Notes: generated by a model from the letters alone, not told the origin. A DNA stretch of 64,000 nucleotides from Mesoflavibacter sp. (GCA_017792345.1 CP051228.1:620001-684000); one strand, 5' to 3'; counted from the stretch's first letter, positions 17,922-26,206 are shown. Numbers and translations are program-made.

Positions 17922-18974
17922 ATGAACCAGATTATCGACACAAACGCCCCCATTCCGGTGCCTCGGCTGAGCTTCGACACCCAGAGTTTCGGTGCGGCGG
18001 ACCGGCTGGAAGCTTGGCGTGAGAACATTGGGGTCTTCTTCGATCTTTCCGCGGTGGACGGCGGCCGCCAGGAAAGCGTCGAACGGGCACGGATCGACGC
18101 CTGCAGCATGGCCGGCACCGTCTTCGGGGTCACCACGGCGGACGCGCAATTGTTTCAGCGTTCCGAACAGCGTGTCGCCCGGGACGCGATGGAACACTTC
18201 CTGGTGCAGGTCTTCCTGCATGGCGGCGGCCGGACTCGCAACGGCGAAACGATCCAGGCGGGCGACATGCTGATCATCGATCTGGATCAGCCGCACAGCA
18301 TGGTGACGACCGATTTCTCGAACCTGACGCTGGTTCTGCCGCGTGAGCTGCATCCCGCCTTGTCGGACATACTGACCCGTCTGCACGCCCGCCGCCTGCC
18401 GAGCACCAGCCCGGTTATCCGGCTTCTTGCCAGCCATTTGCAGTCGATCTGGCACAATGTCGGCGATCTGACGGTACGGGACGCCGGGGCGACGCTGAAG
18501 GGCACGATCGGCCTGATGGAATGCTGGCTGTCGCAAAACCAGTTCACCGAGGCCCTGTCACCGGAAGTGTCCTCCGGTCTCGCCAAGGCGATTTTCCGAC
18601 ATATCGATGCCCATATCGACCAGCCCATCACGCCCGAGCAACTCTGCGTTCTGTTCCGGGTGTCCCGGTCGCAGCTTTACCGCATCTTCAAACCGTACGA
18701 GGGCGTGTCGCGCTATGTCTGGGAACGCCGGATGCTGAAAGCCATGCGCATGCTGGCGAACCCGATTTTCAGCGAGCTCGCCATCGGTGCGGTCGCCTTC
18801 AAATGCGGCTTTTCGACGGAACCCCATTTCAGCCGTTCCTTCAAGGAACGCTTCGGCACCAGCCCCAGCGCCTTCCGGCGTGACGCGCTGGACGCGTATT
18901 TCAATGGCACCGGCTATTCCGACCACGGGCAGCATTACCGCGACCGCTTCGCATCCTGGATCCGGGAACTCTGA
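17922..18974 (+). CDS. AraC-family regulator with AraC_binding_2-like sensor
   Basis: This 350-aa regulator has an N-terminal beta-barrel sensor (about 15-190) of the FeaR-type AraC_binding_2 group and a C-terminal double HTH (about 230-325, ending in GTSPSAFRRD). It lies between the divergently transcribed export operon and three Nif11-type precursor genes that follow on its own strand. It is the natural candidate to control both (inference). The 256-bp region upstream holds the divergent promoters. I see no convincing operator there. Confidence 0.88.
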   Translation: MNQIIDTNAPIPVPRLSFDTQSFGAADRLEAWRENIGVFFDLSAVDGGRQESVERARIDACSMAGTVFGVTTADAQLFQRSEQRVARDAMEHFLVQVFLHGGGRTRNGETIQAGDMLIIDLDQPHSMVTTDFSNLTLVLPRELHPALSDILTRLHARRLPSTSPVIRLLASHLQSIWHNVGDLTVRDAGATLKGTIGLMECWLSQNQFTEALSPEVSSGLAKAIFRHIDAHIDQPITPEQLCVLFRVSRSQLYRIFKPYEGVSRYVWERRMLKAMRMLANPIFSELAIGAVAFKCGFSTEPHFSRSFKERFGTSPSAFRRDALDAYFNGTGYSDHGQHYRDRFASWIREL

Positions 18975-18983
18975 CGCAACCTG

Positions 18984-19006
18984 TTCTGGATGGTTGGGCA
19001 TTGGCC
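18984..19006 (+). promoter_or_regulatory. Upstream element shared by Nif11-type genes, copy 1
   Basis: The segment starts with TTCTGGATG and ends with TGGCC. It recurs as a 22-base variant at 19444-19465. Both copies end about 100 bp before the start of a precursor gene (102 and 98 bp). The conserved position suggests a promoter or activator site rather than chance. The protein that would bind it is unknown, and the neighbouring AraC regulator is a candidate. Confidence 0.4.
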
Positions 19007-19107
19007 CATGGCGTCCAACCTTGGATAGTTATCCAGTCGGAGGGGTGAACATCACTGGCAGCCAAAAAGCACGGCGCCAGGGTTAAAACGGCGATCAGGA
19101 GACAGTC

Positions 19108-19374
19108 ATGACCGAACAGACTACCGGACAATCGAATGTATTGAAGTTCCGGACGCTGATCGATTCCGATCCCGCGCTTCAGGCAGAGGTTTCACAACAT
19201 GTCGGGAACGGGACTTGGAATGCCGCGTCTATCATCGATCTGGCGAACACCAAGGGTCTGGATTTCAGTGCCGACGACATTGTCGATGTTCTCGACGAGG
19301 ACGACGAGCTTTCCGACTTCGAACTGGAATTGGTCGCGGCGGCGGGCGTGTCCTGCAATGATGACGGTGCCTAG
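19108..19374 (+). CDS. Nif11-type leader peptide precursor 1
   Basis: This 88-aa secreted-peptide precursor has the N-terminal block NVLKFRTLIDSDPALQ, a central G-x-x-FS motif and the acidic C-terminal leader end DELSDFELELVAAA, all Nif11-like. The double-alanine/small-residue leader end suits a C39 peptidase. Cleavage after VAAA would leave the core GVSCNDDGA with one Cys. GGAGA precedes the ATG. It is the first of three tandem precursors after the AraC gene. Its sequence is about 60-70% like precursors 2 and 3 by eye in the leader, while the core is quite different. Function unknown: signalling peptide, microcin or cysteine-based ligand are all open. Confidence 0.85.
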   Translation: MTEQTTGQSNVLKFRTLIDSDPALQAEVSQHVGNGTWNAASIIDLANTKGLDFSADDIVDVLDEDDELSDFELELVAAAGVSCNDDGA

Positions 19375-19443
19375 ACAAGGCGCGCAGCGAACCAACCCGC
19401 CGAAGAACGGTATCCCCACATTCTGAAATCCGGACGCAAGCCA

Positions 19444-19465
19444 TTCTGGATGTCTGGACATGGCC
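19444..19465 (+). promoter_or_regulatory. Upstream element shared by Nif11-type genes, copy 2
   Basis: This is the second copy of the TTCTGGATG...TGGCC element described at 18984, here 22 bases long with one base fewer in the middle. It ends 98 bp before the ATG of precursor 2. No clear third copy was found before precursor 3. Confidence 0.4.
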
Positions 19466-19562
19466 ACTTTCCGCCAATTGCACAGATGATCTCAATAGAG
19501 GGGCGTCGTTCGGAACCGGTCCAATTCGGTCGGTTGCTGAGATTTGTTAGGTGGAGGAAGTG

Positions 19563-19832
19563 ATGACCGAACACACAACCGGACAGGACAATGTCCTGAA
19601 GTTCCGATCCCTCGTGGACTCGGACCCTGCCCTGCAGGCCGATGTCGGACGCCATGTGGGTAACGGAACCTGGAACGCCGCCGCGATCGTCGAGATCGGG
19701 CAAGCCCGGGGCCTGAATTTTTCAGCCGAGGATATTGAGGCGGTCTTGGATCAGGACAACGAACTGTCGGATTACGAACTTGAACTCGTCGCCGCCGCCG
19801 ATGCCGCGAACTGCTACGACCGTGGGGTCTAG
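19563..19832 (+). CDS. Nif11-type leader peptide precursor 2
   Basis: This 89-aa precursor shares the leader of its neighbours (NVLKFRSLVDSDPALQ, GNGTWNAAAI, ELSDYELELVAAA). The predicted core after VAAA is DAANCYDRGV, again with a single Cys. I chose the ATG at 19563 because GGAGG sits 5 nt upstream. A GTG at 19551 in frame would overlap that ribosome site. The 188-bp gap from precursor 1, with its own upstream element, suggests separate initiation rather than read-through only. Confidence 0.85.
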   Translation: MTEHTTGQDNVLKFRSLVDSDPALQADVGRHVGNGTWNAAAIVEIGQARGLNFSAEDIEAVLDQDNELSDYELELVAAADAANCYDRGV

Positions 19833-19845
19833 TCGGTGGACGACT

Positions 19846-19863
19846 GAGACCGGGTTCGGTCTC
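19846..19863 (+). terminator. Hairpin after Nif11 precursor 2
   Basis: GAGACCG / GGTT loop / CGGTCTC forms a perfect 7-bp stem starting 14 bp after the stop. It is followed by GGGTTGTT rather than a clean T-run, so it may act as a weak or attenuating terminator between precursors 2 and 3. Confidence 0.4.
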
Positions 19864-19943
19864 GGGTTGTTGGGCGGCCGAAATGGGACAGGCATTTCCG
19901 ATATGCGATAGGTCCCGAACATGTCTTACTATAGGAGGTTTGA

Positions 19944-20213
19944 ATGACCGTTAATGATGCGGGACAGTCGAATGTCCTGAAGTTCCGTACCCTCGTCGAC
20001 ACCGATCCAGCGCTTCAGGCCGATGTTATGCAGCATATCGGCAACGGCGGCTGGAACAGTTCCGCGATCGTCGAAATCGGCCGCAAAGCCGGGCTCGAAT
20101 TCTCGACGGAGGATCTCGTTACCGTGATGGAAGAGGACGACGAGTTATCGGATTTCGAACTCGAGCTGGTCGCCGCCGCTATGCCACCGGAATGCGTCGA
20201 TACAGATGCATAG
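19944..20213 (+). CDS. Nif11-type leader peptide precursor 3
   Basis: This 89-aa precursor has the same leader framework (NVLKFRTLVDTDPALQ, GNGGWNSSAI, ELSDFELELVAAA). The predicted core is MPPECVDTDA with one Cys. It has an excellent ribosome site (AGGAGG, 5-nt spacer, ATG). It is the last of the plus-strand precursors and is followed by a hairpin at 20223 and the convergent GNAT gene. Confidence 0.85.
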   Translation: MTVNDAGQSNVLKFRTLVDTDPALQADVMQHIGNGGWNSSAIVEIGRKAGLEFSTEDLVTVMEEDDELSDFELELVAAAMPPECVDTDA

Positions 20214-20222
20214 TGGCTAATC

Positions 20223-20249
20223 GGCGACGGCTGTGTTTGGACCGTCGCC
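20223..20249. terminator. Hairpin between convergent precursor 3 and GNAT genes
   Basis: GGCGACGG pairs with CCGTCGCC across an 11-base loop, about 10 bp after the stop of precursor 3 and about 10 bp from the end of the GNAT gene. It has a perfect 8-bp stem but only TT follows. It is probably a bidirectional terminator. Confidence 0.5.
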
Positions 20250-20259
20250 TTCAGAGTGG

Positions 20260-21177
20260 CTACTCCAGCGCCAGGGCGCTGGAGTATCGCTCGTCCACCC
20301 AAAGCGGCCCGGCCGGGACAAGGCGCCGCTTCATTAAGCCGATCATCCGCGCGTTCTCGCCGAAGGTCTCATAGACCGCGACCGATTTCGGGCCGTAGAC
20401 TTCGGCCTGCCGCCGGCAGACATCGTGCAGGCCGGCGACCACCCAGCCCAGCGCCTGCAGTTCCGGGACGACATAGCCGTTGGTGTAATGGTGATAGCCC
20501 TCCGTGTCCGGGCTCTCGCCGAAGATCCAGCCGACCAGATGCCCGTGGCGTCGCAGGGCGAGCGAGATCGCCGGATCGATATGCGGCTCGAAAGTGCGAT
20601 AGTCGAAAATTTTCCTGTCCCCAACCAGCGCATCCGCGACCGCACGGTCGTCATCCGTGATGCTTTCCCAAGGTTCGGCGGCGTATCCAAGACCGGCAAG
20701 GCGCCGCATCATCGGGTCCCAGCTTTTCGTCAGCCGTTCGGTCCAATCCGCATGGCCGCCCAGCCGAAACTCCGCGAGTTTCGGGGGCGTCCAGCCGGAT
20801 GCCCCCAAGAAGGCTTCAAAGACTTCCCGACCGCGGGTCCGGTTCGAATGATAGGCGGTCAGCTTCCTCGACGCCGCGCCCCGCGCCGCCGAAACGGCGT
20901 GCTGCATCAATCCCCATCCGATGCCGCGGCGCCGATATCCCCGCGAGACCATGATCGACAGCATCCGCGTTTCGCCCGGGGCATCGCCACCCGCCGCCCG
21001 ATGACGCAACAGGGCGAGACCGACCGGCCGTCCCTCCAGAATCGCGCCGATAGAGGTGACACGGCGGCCGGTCCCATCGGCCGTCGACTCGGTACCTAGA
21101 AGTTCCCGGAAGCGCGGATAGGTCAGTGCCGCGAAGGCCTTGGCATCCGCGCCGTGGACGGGTCCAATCTTAATCAT
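20260..21177 (-). CDS. Tandem-domain GNAT acetyltransferase in the peptide export operon
   Basis: This 305-aa protein has two GNAT-like halves. The first (about 5-140) has a clear acetyl-CoA pyrophosphate loop, RGYRRRGIGWGLM. The second (about 145-295) is more divergent, around the HDVCRRQAEVYGPKSVAVYETFG segment. The ATG lies inside the preceding 79-aa gene (8-bp overlap), so it is coupled to the fused transporter. Its target is unknown. It could acetylate the exported peptide, provide self-protection, or belong to cell metabolism (inference). It is the last gene of the precursor 4 - transporter - stub - GNAT operon. Confidence 0.85.
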   Translation of the reverse strand: MIKIGPVHGADAKAFAALTYPRFRELLGTESTADGTGRRVTSIGAILEGRPVGLALLRHRAAGGDAPGETRMLSIMVSRGYRRRGIGWGLMQHAVSAARGAASRKLTAYHSNRTRGREVFEAFLGASGWTPPKLAEFRLGGHADWTERLTKSWDPMMRRLAGLGYAAEPWESITDDDRAVADALVGDRKIFDYRTFEPHIDPAISLALRRHGHLVGWIFGESPDTEGYHHYTNGYVVPELQALGWVVAGLHDVCRRQAEVYGPKSVAVYETFGENARMIGLMKRRLVPAGPLWVDERYSSALALE

Positions 21178-21409
21178 GCCGCGCCTCCGTTGCCTTCCGG
21201 CCGGACGCCTCGGCATCGGATACGGACAGCAGGGCGAACGCCCCCCACAGGGCTGCGCCAAGGGCCAGAGCGAGTTGCAGCGCCCTCAAGGACCGCCGCC
21301 GGCCGGGATGCAGCAGTTCGGGCATCGTGCCCTGCCCATGCACACCGGTGAAGTGATCGACGGCCTGCTGCCGGAACAGCGCGCGCTTGCGGAACTTCAA
21401 GGCGTCCAT
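21170..21409 (-). CDS. 79-aa HlyD-like N-terminal stub membrane protein
   Basis: This 79-aa protein resembles only the head of an NHLM HlyD adaptor. It has a cytoplasmic segment containing FRKRALFRQQ and PELL (compare FRQAALDRLSSPEQL in the adaptor at 16388), then one membrane helix (about residues 41-63, LQLALALGAALWGAF). It stops there, with no coiled coil or barrel. AGGAG precedes the ATG. It overlaps the transporter gene by 13 bp and the GNAT gene by 8 bp, so it is a real coupled gene and not debris. It may be a minimal adaptor or a decayed one whose transporter now uses the full HlyD from the other operon (inference). Confidence 0.72.
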   Translation of the reverse strand: MDALKFRKRALFRQQAVDHFTGVHGQGTMPELLHPGRRRSLRALQLALALGAALWGAFALLSVSDAEASGRKATEARHD

Positions 21410-24400
21410 TCGGGGCTCCTTTCAGAAACTACGTCCGATTCTAGAACGGGGCTCGCCGGTTTTTCCGCGACCAGCCTGCCTTCCGCCATGCGGTAGACAC
21501 GGTCGGCAAGCGCCAGGGCGCTGGCCCGATGCGACACGACAAGGCAGGTGATACCGAGCGCACGGATCGCGCCGAAGATCTCTGCCTGCATGGCGTCGGA
21601 CAGGGCATTCGTCGCCTCGTCGAGGATCAGCAGCTTCGGTTTCCGGACCAGCCGCCGCGCGATCAGGATTCGTTGTTTCTGACCGGTGGAGATGCGTTCG
21701 GAATCGACGATCGTCTGAATGCCCATGGGCATGGCATCCAGATCCGCCTCCAACTGCGCCATTCGCGCCGCCTCGCGGATTTCCGCCAGGGTGAAACCAT
21801 CCTCGCCGCCGATATGCCCCCGGATCGTCATCGCCTGCTCCAACTCGTCGTCCTGAAGCACGGCGCCGATCTCCTCGCGCCAGGCGGAAATGTCCAATTC
21901 CCCCGGCCCGGCACCGCCGCGCAGGATTTCGCCGCCCTCTGGCGCATGGAAGCCGAGCACGAGCCGCAACAGCGTGGATTTCCCGCAACCCGACGGGCCG
22001 GTCAGCGCGACGATCTCACCCGGTCCGACGCGCAAGGAGACATCCTCGACCGCAGGCCGCAGCGCGGTCGGATACCGGTAGCGGACACGGACGAGCTCGA
22101 GGCTGCCGTCATTCGCCCCCTCTCCATCCCCCTCGGAACCCTCCGGGGCCGGATCGACCGGGGCCCGGGCAAGTAGGCGCAACCGTCGCAGCGCCGGCCC
22201 GGCATGCGCGATTTCGCACAAGGCGCCGGATGCCTGCCGTGCGGCAATGGCGGCCAGCAGGAAGGCCAACACGGTCGCCGCGTGCAGGGGAGATTCCGGC
22301 ACGTCGCGCAGGACCGCGACCACGAACAGGCCGGCCGCGGCAAGGACGTACCAGTTCAAGGCGGCGTCGGCCGCCGCCTCCCATCGGCGCACCAATCCGG
22401 CGGGGCCGCGTTCGGCATCGACCAGCCGCGCCCATTCGGCGAGCGCCGGTTCGGTGCGCGCCGCCTGCCGCAGCTTGGCCGCGTTCTTCGTCAGGGCGGC
22501 CAGAAACACCCGGCCGGCCGGCCGGCGGCTCAGCAAGGCGGTTGCCGGGCGCGACCGCAACGCGGCCAGTCCGGCCGGCACCAGGGCGAAAGGCAGCATC
22601 AGCAACAAGGCAAGCCCGGTCAGGTCCGGCGCTGCCCAGGCTATAAAGGCAAGGCAGGTTACAGCTCCGAACCCCAGCGCCAGCCGCCGCATCGCCCCCC
22701 CGCGCAGAAGGGCGAGCAGTTCGGGGACGGCTTGCAGGCTTCGGTTCACCTGCTGCGGTGCGTGACCTCGAATGAACAGTGGTTGGATGCGCATCAGGTG
22801 CTGATAGAGGGCGGAATGCGCCGACAGTTCCAGAACGCCCTCGATCCTGTGACCGGCGGCCAGCCTCGTAGCGCACAGGACCAACACGCCGGTCCCCCAG
22901 AGCGCGAGCCCCCCGATCCAAATCAAGGGCGGTACGCCGACGGATAAAAGCGCATAAACCCCTATGGGAGCGCCGACCAGAAGGAACGCCAAAAGCAAGT
23001 CGGCGAGCAGACCCTCCGTCAGGCACGCCGCTATCGGTTTCAGCGGGGCGAGAAAGAAGTCCCGGACCCGGACGGCGGCCGGTGCGAAGCACGGATAGAG
23101 CCGATACGCGGTCGGCATCAGACTGTCCACCGGGTCCATCGGCGGCCCCGCGCTACCGTCCGCATTGAGGATGTGCCATCGCCCCGACGCATCCCGATCG
23201 ATCCCGACCGGACGGCCATCCTGCTTCGCGAACGCGATCAAGGGTCCGCAGTCCCGCCGCCACCAATCCGCCACGACGAAGCGGATCGGACGCAGCATCA
23301 GCCGGTGCTGCCGTGCCATATTCAACAACGCCGCCCGCAGCGTAGCGCCGCCAGGGCGCGCAACGACGACAATGGACCGAACGCCCGACGCCCTCGCCAC
23401 GCTTTCGAATGCGAGCACCAGCGCGGCCGGATCGCGCAGCGGCATTGCCCCGGGATCGACCGCATCGACATCCGCGGCCTGGAAGGGGTTCGCGCCATGC
23501 TTCAGGGGCCGCGCTTGCCGTTCTTCGGCCCCGGCTTCCTCCAACCGTCCATCCGACAACCGAAGCGCCCGGTCGCAGGCGGCGATGGTCGACGCGCGAT
23601 GACTGATCATCAGCACCGTCGTCCCGCGCCGCCGGAGATTGCGGAACAGGCGCTGCTCCGTGTCGGGATCGAGCCCGTCGGTCGCCTCGTCGATCACGAT
23701 CAGGCCCGGATTGCGCGCCAAGACCCGTGCGAGTTCGATGCGTTGCCGCTGGCCGCCGCTGATGTTGCCGGCACCCGGCGTCAAGGGCGTGTCGAGCCCG
23801 TCGGGCAGGCCCGCGATCACATCGTCCAAACAGACATCCGCGACGGCGTTCCGAAGATCCGCCTCCGTCAGTGTCTCGTCCCAAAGCCGGATATTGTCCC
23901 GGATCGTTCCGGGCGCGAAGAACGGATGCTTGTCCAGCCAGCCGATCCGGCGCGCGCGTTCCGCGGGCGGAATGTCCCGGACCGGGACGCCATCAAGGAC
24001 GACGTCTCCGCTCCAGGGTTGATGCAGGCCGATCATCAGGGCGGCCAGGGCGGATTTGCCGCCGCCCGACGGGCCGGTCAGCGCAATCCACTCCCCGGGT
24101 TCGATCGATACCGTTATCCGCTCAAACAGGGGCGGCTTCACCGAAGAGAAGCCGAACCGCGCATCGCGAACGCGGAGTGCCGCGCCGCCTGCAATTTTGC
24201 GCGTGCCTTCCTTTGGCGGGGTCGGTTCCGTGGCGCTGTCGCTCAGATCATCGAGCGCCGGCAGAGAGATGCGCAGCGTATCCAAGGTCCCATGCAATGT
24301 GGAAACGGCCCGCAGCAGCAGGTGCAGCATCGCAAGCAGACAGAATATGGAAATGAGGCTTTCCGTCTCGCGTCCCGGCGTCAGCGGCCAGACCTGCAGG

Positions 24401-25575
24401 GTCAACACGAGAACCGGCAGCATGAGCCAGAAGGCCAGATCCGCCGACGCTTCCGCACCGAGTTTGAAGAGCCCGACGCGCTGCCGGACATCCAGGCGAC
24501 GCGCGCACAGCCCCATCGCATGGTTGAAGAATTCCCGATCGCCGCCGCTTGTTTTGAAGGATTCGAAGTTCTCCAGGCTGTGGGACAGTTTCATCCAGTG
24601 AATGTCGCGGTCGTCCTGACGCGACCGCCCGCGCAATGCCGCCGCCCGGTCCGCCGCCAGATTGAGGACGGCATGGACGGCTGCCAGGCCGGCCACAGCA
24701 AGAGCCGTGGGAAGATGCACAAAGCCGAGCGCGAGAAGGATCAAGGGGATGGCAAGAAGCGCACCGACGGCGGGAAGGACCTTGCGGAACAGCATCTCCG
24801 CAACGGCATCGTGGGACCCGACGCGTTGCGCCATCACCGCGTGGACCCGATAGACGAAGAAGGCGTGGGATTGCGTCAGGATATGACGGGCCATACCGGT
24901 CAGCCGGTTCCGGCAATAATGGTCCTCCGCCCGTGACGACGCCCAGGCGGACGCGACCAAGGCAGCGCCGGTCCCGGCCAGCCCGGCGCCCCCCCAGGAA
25001 ATCCATGTCGCCTCCGCGCCGCCGCCGGAAAGGGGAAGGTAGAGAAGCGCGGGCAGCAGCGGCACGGCCCAAAAACTATGCGCCGCGAATGCCGTTGTCA
25101 GAAGACCGGGGGGACAATGGCGGTATTGCCGCAGGATACGCCGCCACAATGGGATCGCGCGCCCCCCCGGCACGAACCTTTCGCCCGGCGAGAAGGACAG
25201 CGCCACGCCGGTGAAGCTCTCGTCGAATTCCTCCCTCGGCATGGTGTAGCGCCCGAAGCCCGGATCGGCGATCTGCACCGTCCGGTCGTCCAGCGCCTCC
25301 ACCACGGTGAAATGGATGAAATCGGTGAAGACGACCAGGGGGAAGCCAAGACGGCTCAGCCGCTCCGGCTCGGTTCGGACAACCCGTGCCGACAGGCCGT
25401 AATGATCCGCGATCCGCAGCAGATCTTTGGCATCGACGCAATCCCGGGACACACCGGATATCCGCCGCAGCGTGTCCAGTTCTACATGGCGGCCGAAATG
25501 GGCGAGAATCATCCCCATGGATGCCAGACCGCATTCCGTGGACTGCGTCTGGAAATGCAGCGGCACAGGTTTCAT
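21397..25575 (-). CDS. Fused full-length peptidase-ABC exporter (C39-TM-ATPase-linker-TM-ATPase)
   Basis: This 1392-aa single chain contains both halves of an NHLM-type exporter. The C39 peptidase at 1-135 has Q9, C15, H88 and D104. The first membrane domain is about 160-440. ATPase 1 has Walker A 501-508 (GPSGGGKS), signature 606-610 (SGGQR) and Walker B ending at E630. An ABC2-like linker follows, with WWRRDCGPLIAF. The second membrane domain is about 870-1130. ATPase 2 has Walker A 1193-1200 (GPSGCGKS), a degenerate signature STGQKQR and Walker B LLILDEA. In the neighbouring operon these halves are separate genes. It lies 104 bp after precursor 4 and overlaps the HlyD-like stub. It should trim and export Nif11-type peptides. 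Confidence 0.92.
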   Translation of the reverse strand: MKPVPLHFQTQSTECGLASMGMILAHFGRHVELDTLRRISGVSRDCVDAKDLLRIADHYGLSARVVRTEPERLSRLGFPLVVFTDFIHFTVVEALDDRTVQIADPGFGRYTMPREEFDESFTGVALSFSPGERFVPGGRAIPLWRRILRQYRHCPPGLLTTAFAAHSFWAVPLLPALLYLPLSGGGAEATWISWGGAGLAGTGAALVASAWASSRAEDHYCRNRLTGMARHILTQSHAFFVYRVHAVMAQRVGSHDAVAEMLFRKVLPAVGALLAIPLILLALGFVHLPTALAVAGLAAVHAVLNLAADRAAALRGRSRQDDRDIHWMKLSHSLENFESFKTSGGDREFFNHAMGLCARRLDVRQRVGLFKLGAEASADLAFWLMLPVLVLTLQVWPLTPGRETESLISIFCLLAMLHLLLRAVSTLHGTLDTLRISLPALDDLSDSATEPTPPKEGTRKIAGGAALRVRDARFGFSSVKPPLFERITVSIEPGEWIALTGPSGGGKSALAALMIGLHQPWSGDVVLDGVPVRDIPPAERARRIGWLDKHPFFAPGTIRDNIRLWDETLTEADLRNAVADVCLDDVIAGLPDGLDTPLTPGAGNISGGQRQRIELARVLARNPGLIVIDEATDGLDPDTEQRLFRNLRRRGTTVLMISHRASTIAACDRALRLSDGRLEEAGAEERQARPLKHGANPFQAADVDAVDPGAMPLRDPAALVLAFESVARASGVRSIVVVARPGGATLRAALLNMARQHRLMLRPIRFVVADWWRRDCGPLIAFAKQDGRPVGIDRDASGRWHILNADGSAGPPMDPVDSLMPTAYRLYPCFAPAAVRVRDFFLAPLKPIAACLTEGLLADLLLAFLLVGAPIGVYALLSVGVPPLIWIGGLALWGTGVLVLCATRLAAGHRIEGVLELSAHSALYQHLMRIQPLFIRGHAPQQVNRSLQAVPELLALLRGGAMRRLALGFGAVTCLAFIAWAAPDLTGLALLLMLPFALVPAGLAALRSRPATALLSRRPAGRVFLAALTKNAAKLRQAARTEPALAEWARLVDAERGPAGLVRRWEAAADAALNWYVLAAAGLFVVAVLRDVPESPLHAATVLAFLLAAIAARQASGALCEIAHAGPALRRLRLLARAPVDPAPEGSEGDGEGANDGSLELVRVRYRYPTALRPAVEDVSLRVGPGEIVALTGPSGCGKSTLLRLVLGFHAPEGGEILRGGAGPGELDISAWREEIGAVLQDDELEQAMTIRGHIGGEDGFTLAEIREAARMAQLEADLDAMPMGIQTIVDSERISTGQKQRILIARRLVRKPKLLILDEATNALSDAMQAEIFGAIRALGITCLVVSHRASALALADRVYRMAEGRLVAEKPASPVLESDVVSERSPEWTP

Positions 25576-25679
25576 CCGCCGTCCATACAGGCATGGAACG
25601 GCGGCCTGCCGGCAGCGGCCGCGCTATTCGCCCACCGTTCCGATAGGACCGTCAAAAGCCGGTCGCCTCCGACACAGGC

Positions 25680-25949
25680 TCAGACATTGCTGCCGGTGCC
25701 GCAGCTCGGTGCCACACCGGCGGCCGCGACGAGCTCAAGCTCGAAATCCGACAAGGCATCATCCTGTTCGAATGCCGCAATCAGCTCCTCTTTCGAAAAG
25801 CTCAGACCGTGAGCGGCGGCAAGCGCCACGACCGCGCCGGGATCCCAGGCATCGCCTTTGAAATGCTCAGACAACTCACGCTGCAACGACGCGTTCGAAT
25901 CAGCGAGGGCGCGAAATTTGAGAACATTCTGGTTGAGTTCGGCGGGCAT
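25680..25949 (-). CDS. Nif11-type leader peptide precursor 4
   Basis: This 89-aa precursor is related to the three at 19108-20213 but more divergent (NVLKFRALADSNASLQ, GLSFSKEEL, ALSDFELELVAAA). The predicted core after VAAA is GVAPSCGTGSNV, 12 residues with one Cys. I chose the ATG at 25949 because it gives the same 89-aa length and N-terminus as the others. An in-frame extension to 26054 is possible, and the ribosome site is weak. It lies directly upstream of the fused exporter on the same strand, so it is that exporter's likely dedicated substrate. Confidence 0.82.
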   Translation of the reverse strand: MPAELNQNVLKFRALADSNASLQRELSEHFKGDAWDPGAVVALAAAHGLSFSKEELIAAFEQDDALSDFELELVAAAGVAPSCGTGSNV

Positions 25950-26206
25950 CTTTTGACTCAATCGGTTGAGGGTGTCGCCAAGGTGCCGCTCCGTTGCACG
26001 GGCGGCACGAGACCACCAGCGTCGCCGGACTTCACCGTTACCCGCAATGTCCACCGGAGCAAATTCGATTGCTCAGGCGTTCCATCAGCGATGCCCGTCC
26101 GTCTGACATACTGCCTGCCAGTCAGCGCGGCGTCGCAGGACCCGGCCCGGAATCGCGAGATGCTGGCCGATCAAGGATTTAGGTTTTGCTGAGATCGTCG
26201 AGAGAA

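Noticed and set aside
20262-20285. An 11-bp perfect inverted repeat (ACTCCAGCGCC, 2-base gap) at the 3' end of the GNAT gene as a terminator.
   Set aside because: It lies inside the last codons of the gene with a 2-base centre and no T-run. A better-placed hairpin is at 20223-20249.
10619-25949. Calling the island a lanthipeptide, thiopeptide or other known RiPP cluster.
   Set aside because: No lanthionine synthetase, YcaO, radical SAM, nitrile-hydratase-type precursor or oxidase is encoded. Only export genes, regulators, a GNAT and Nif11-type precursors are seen.
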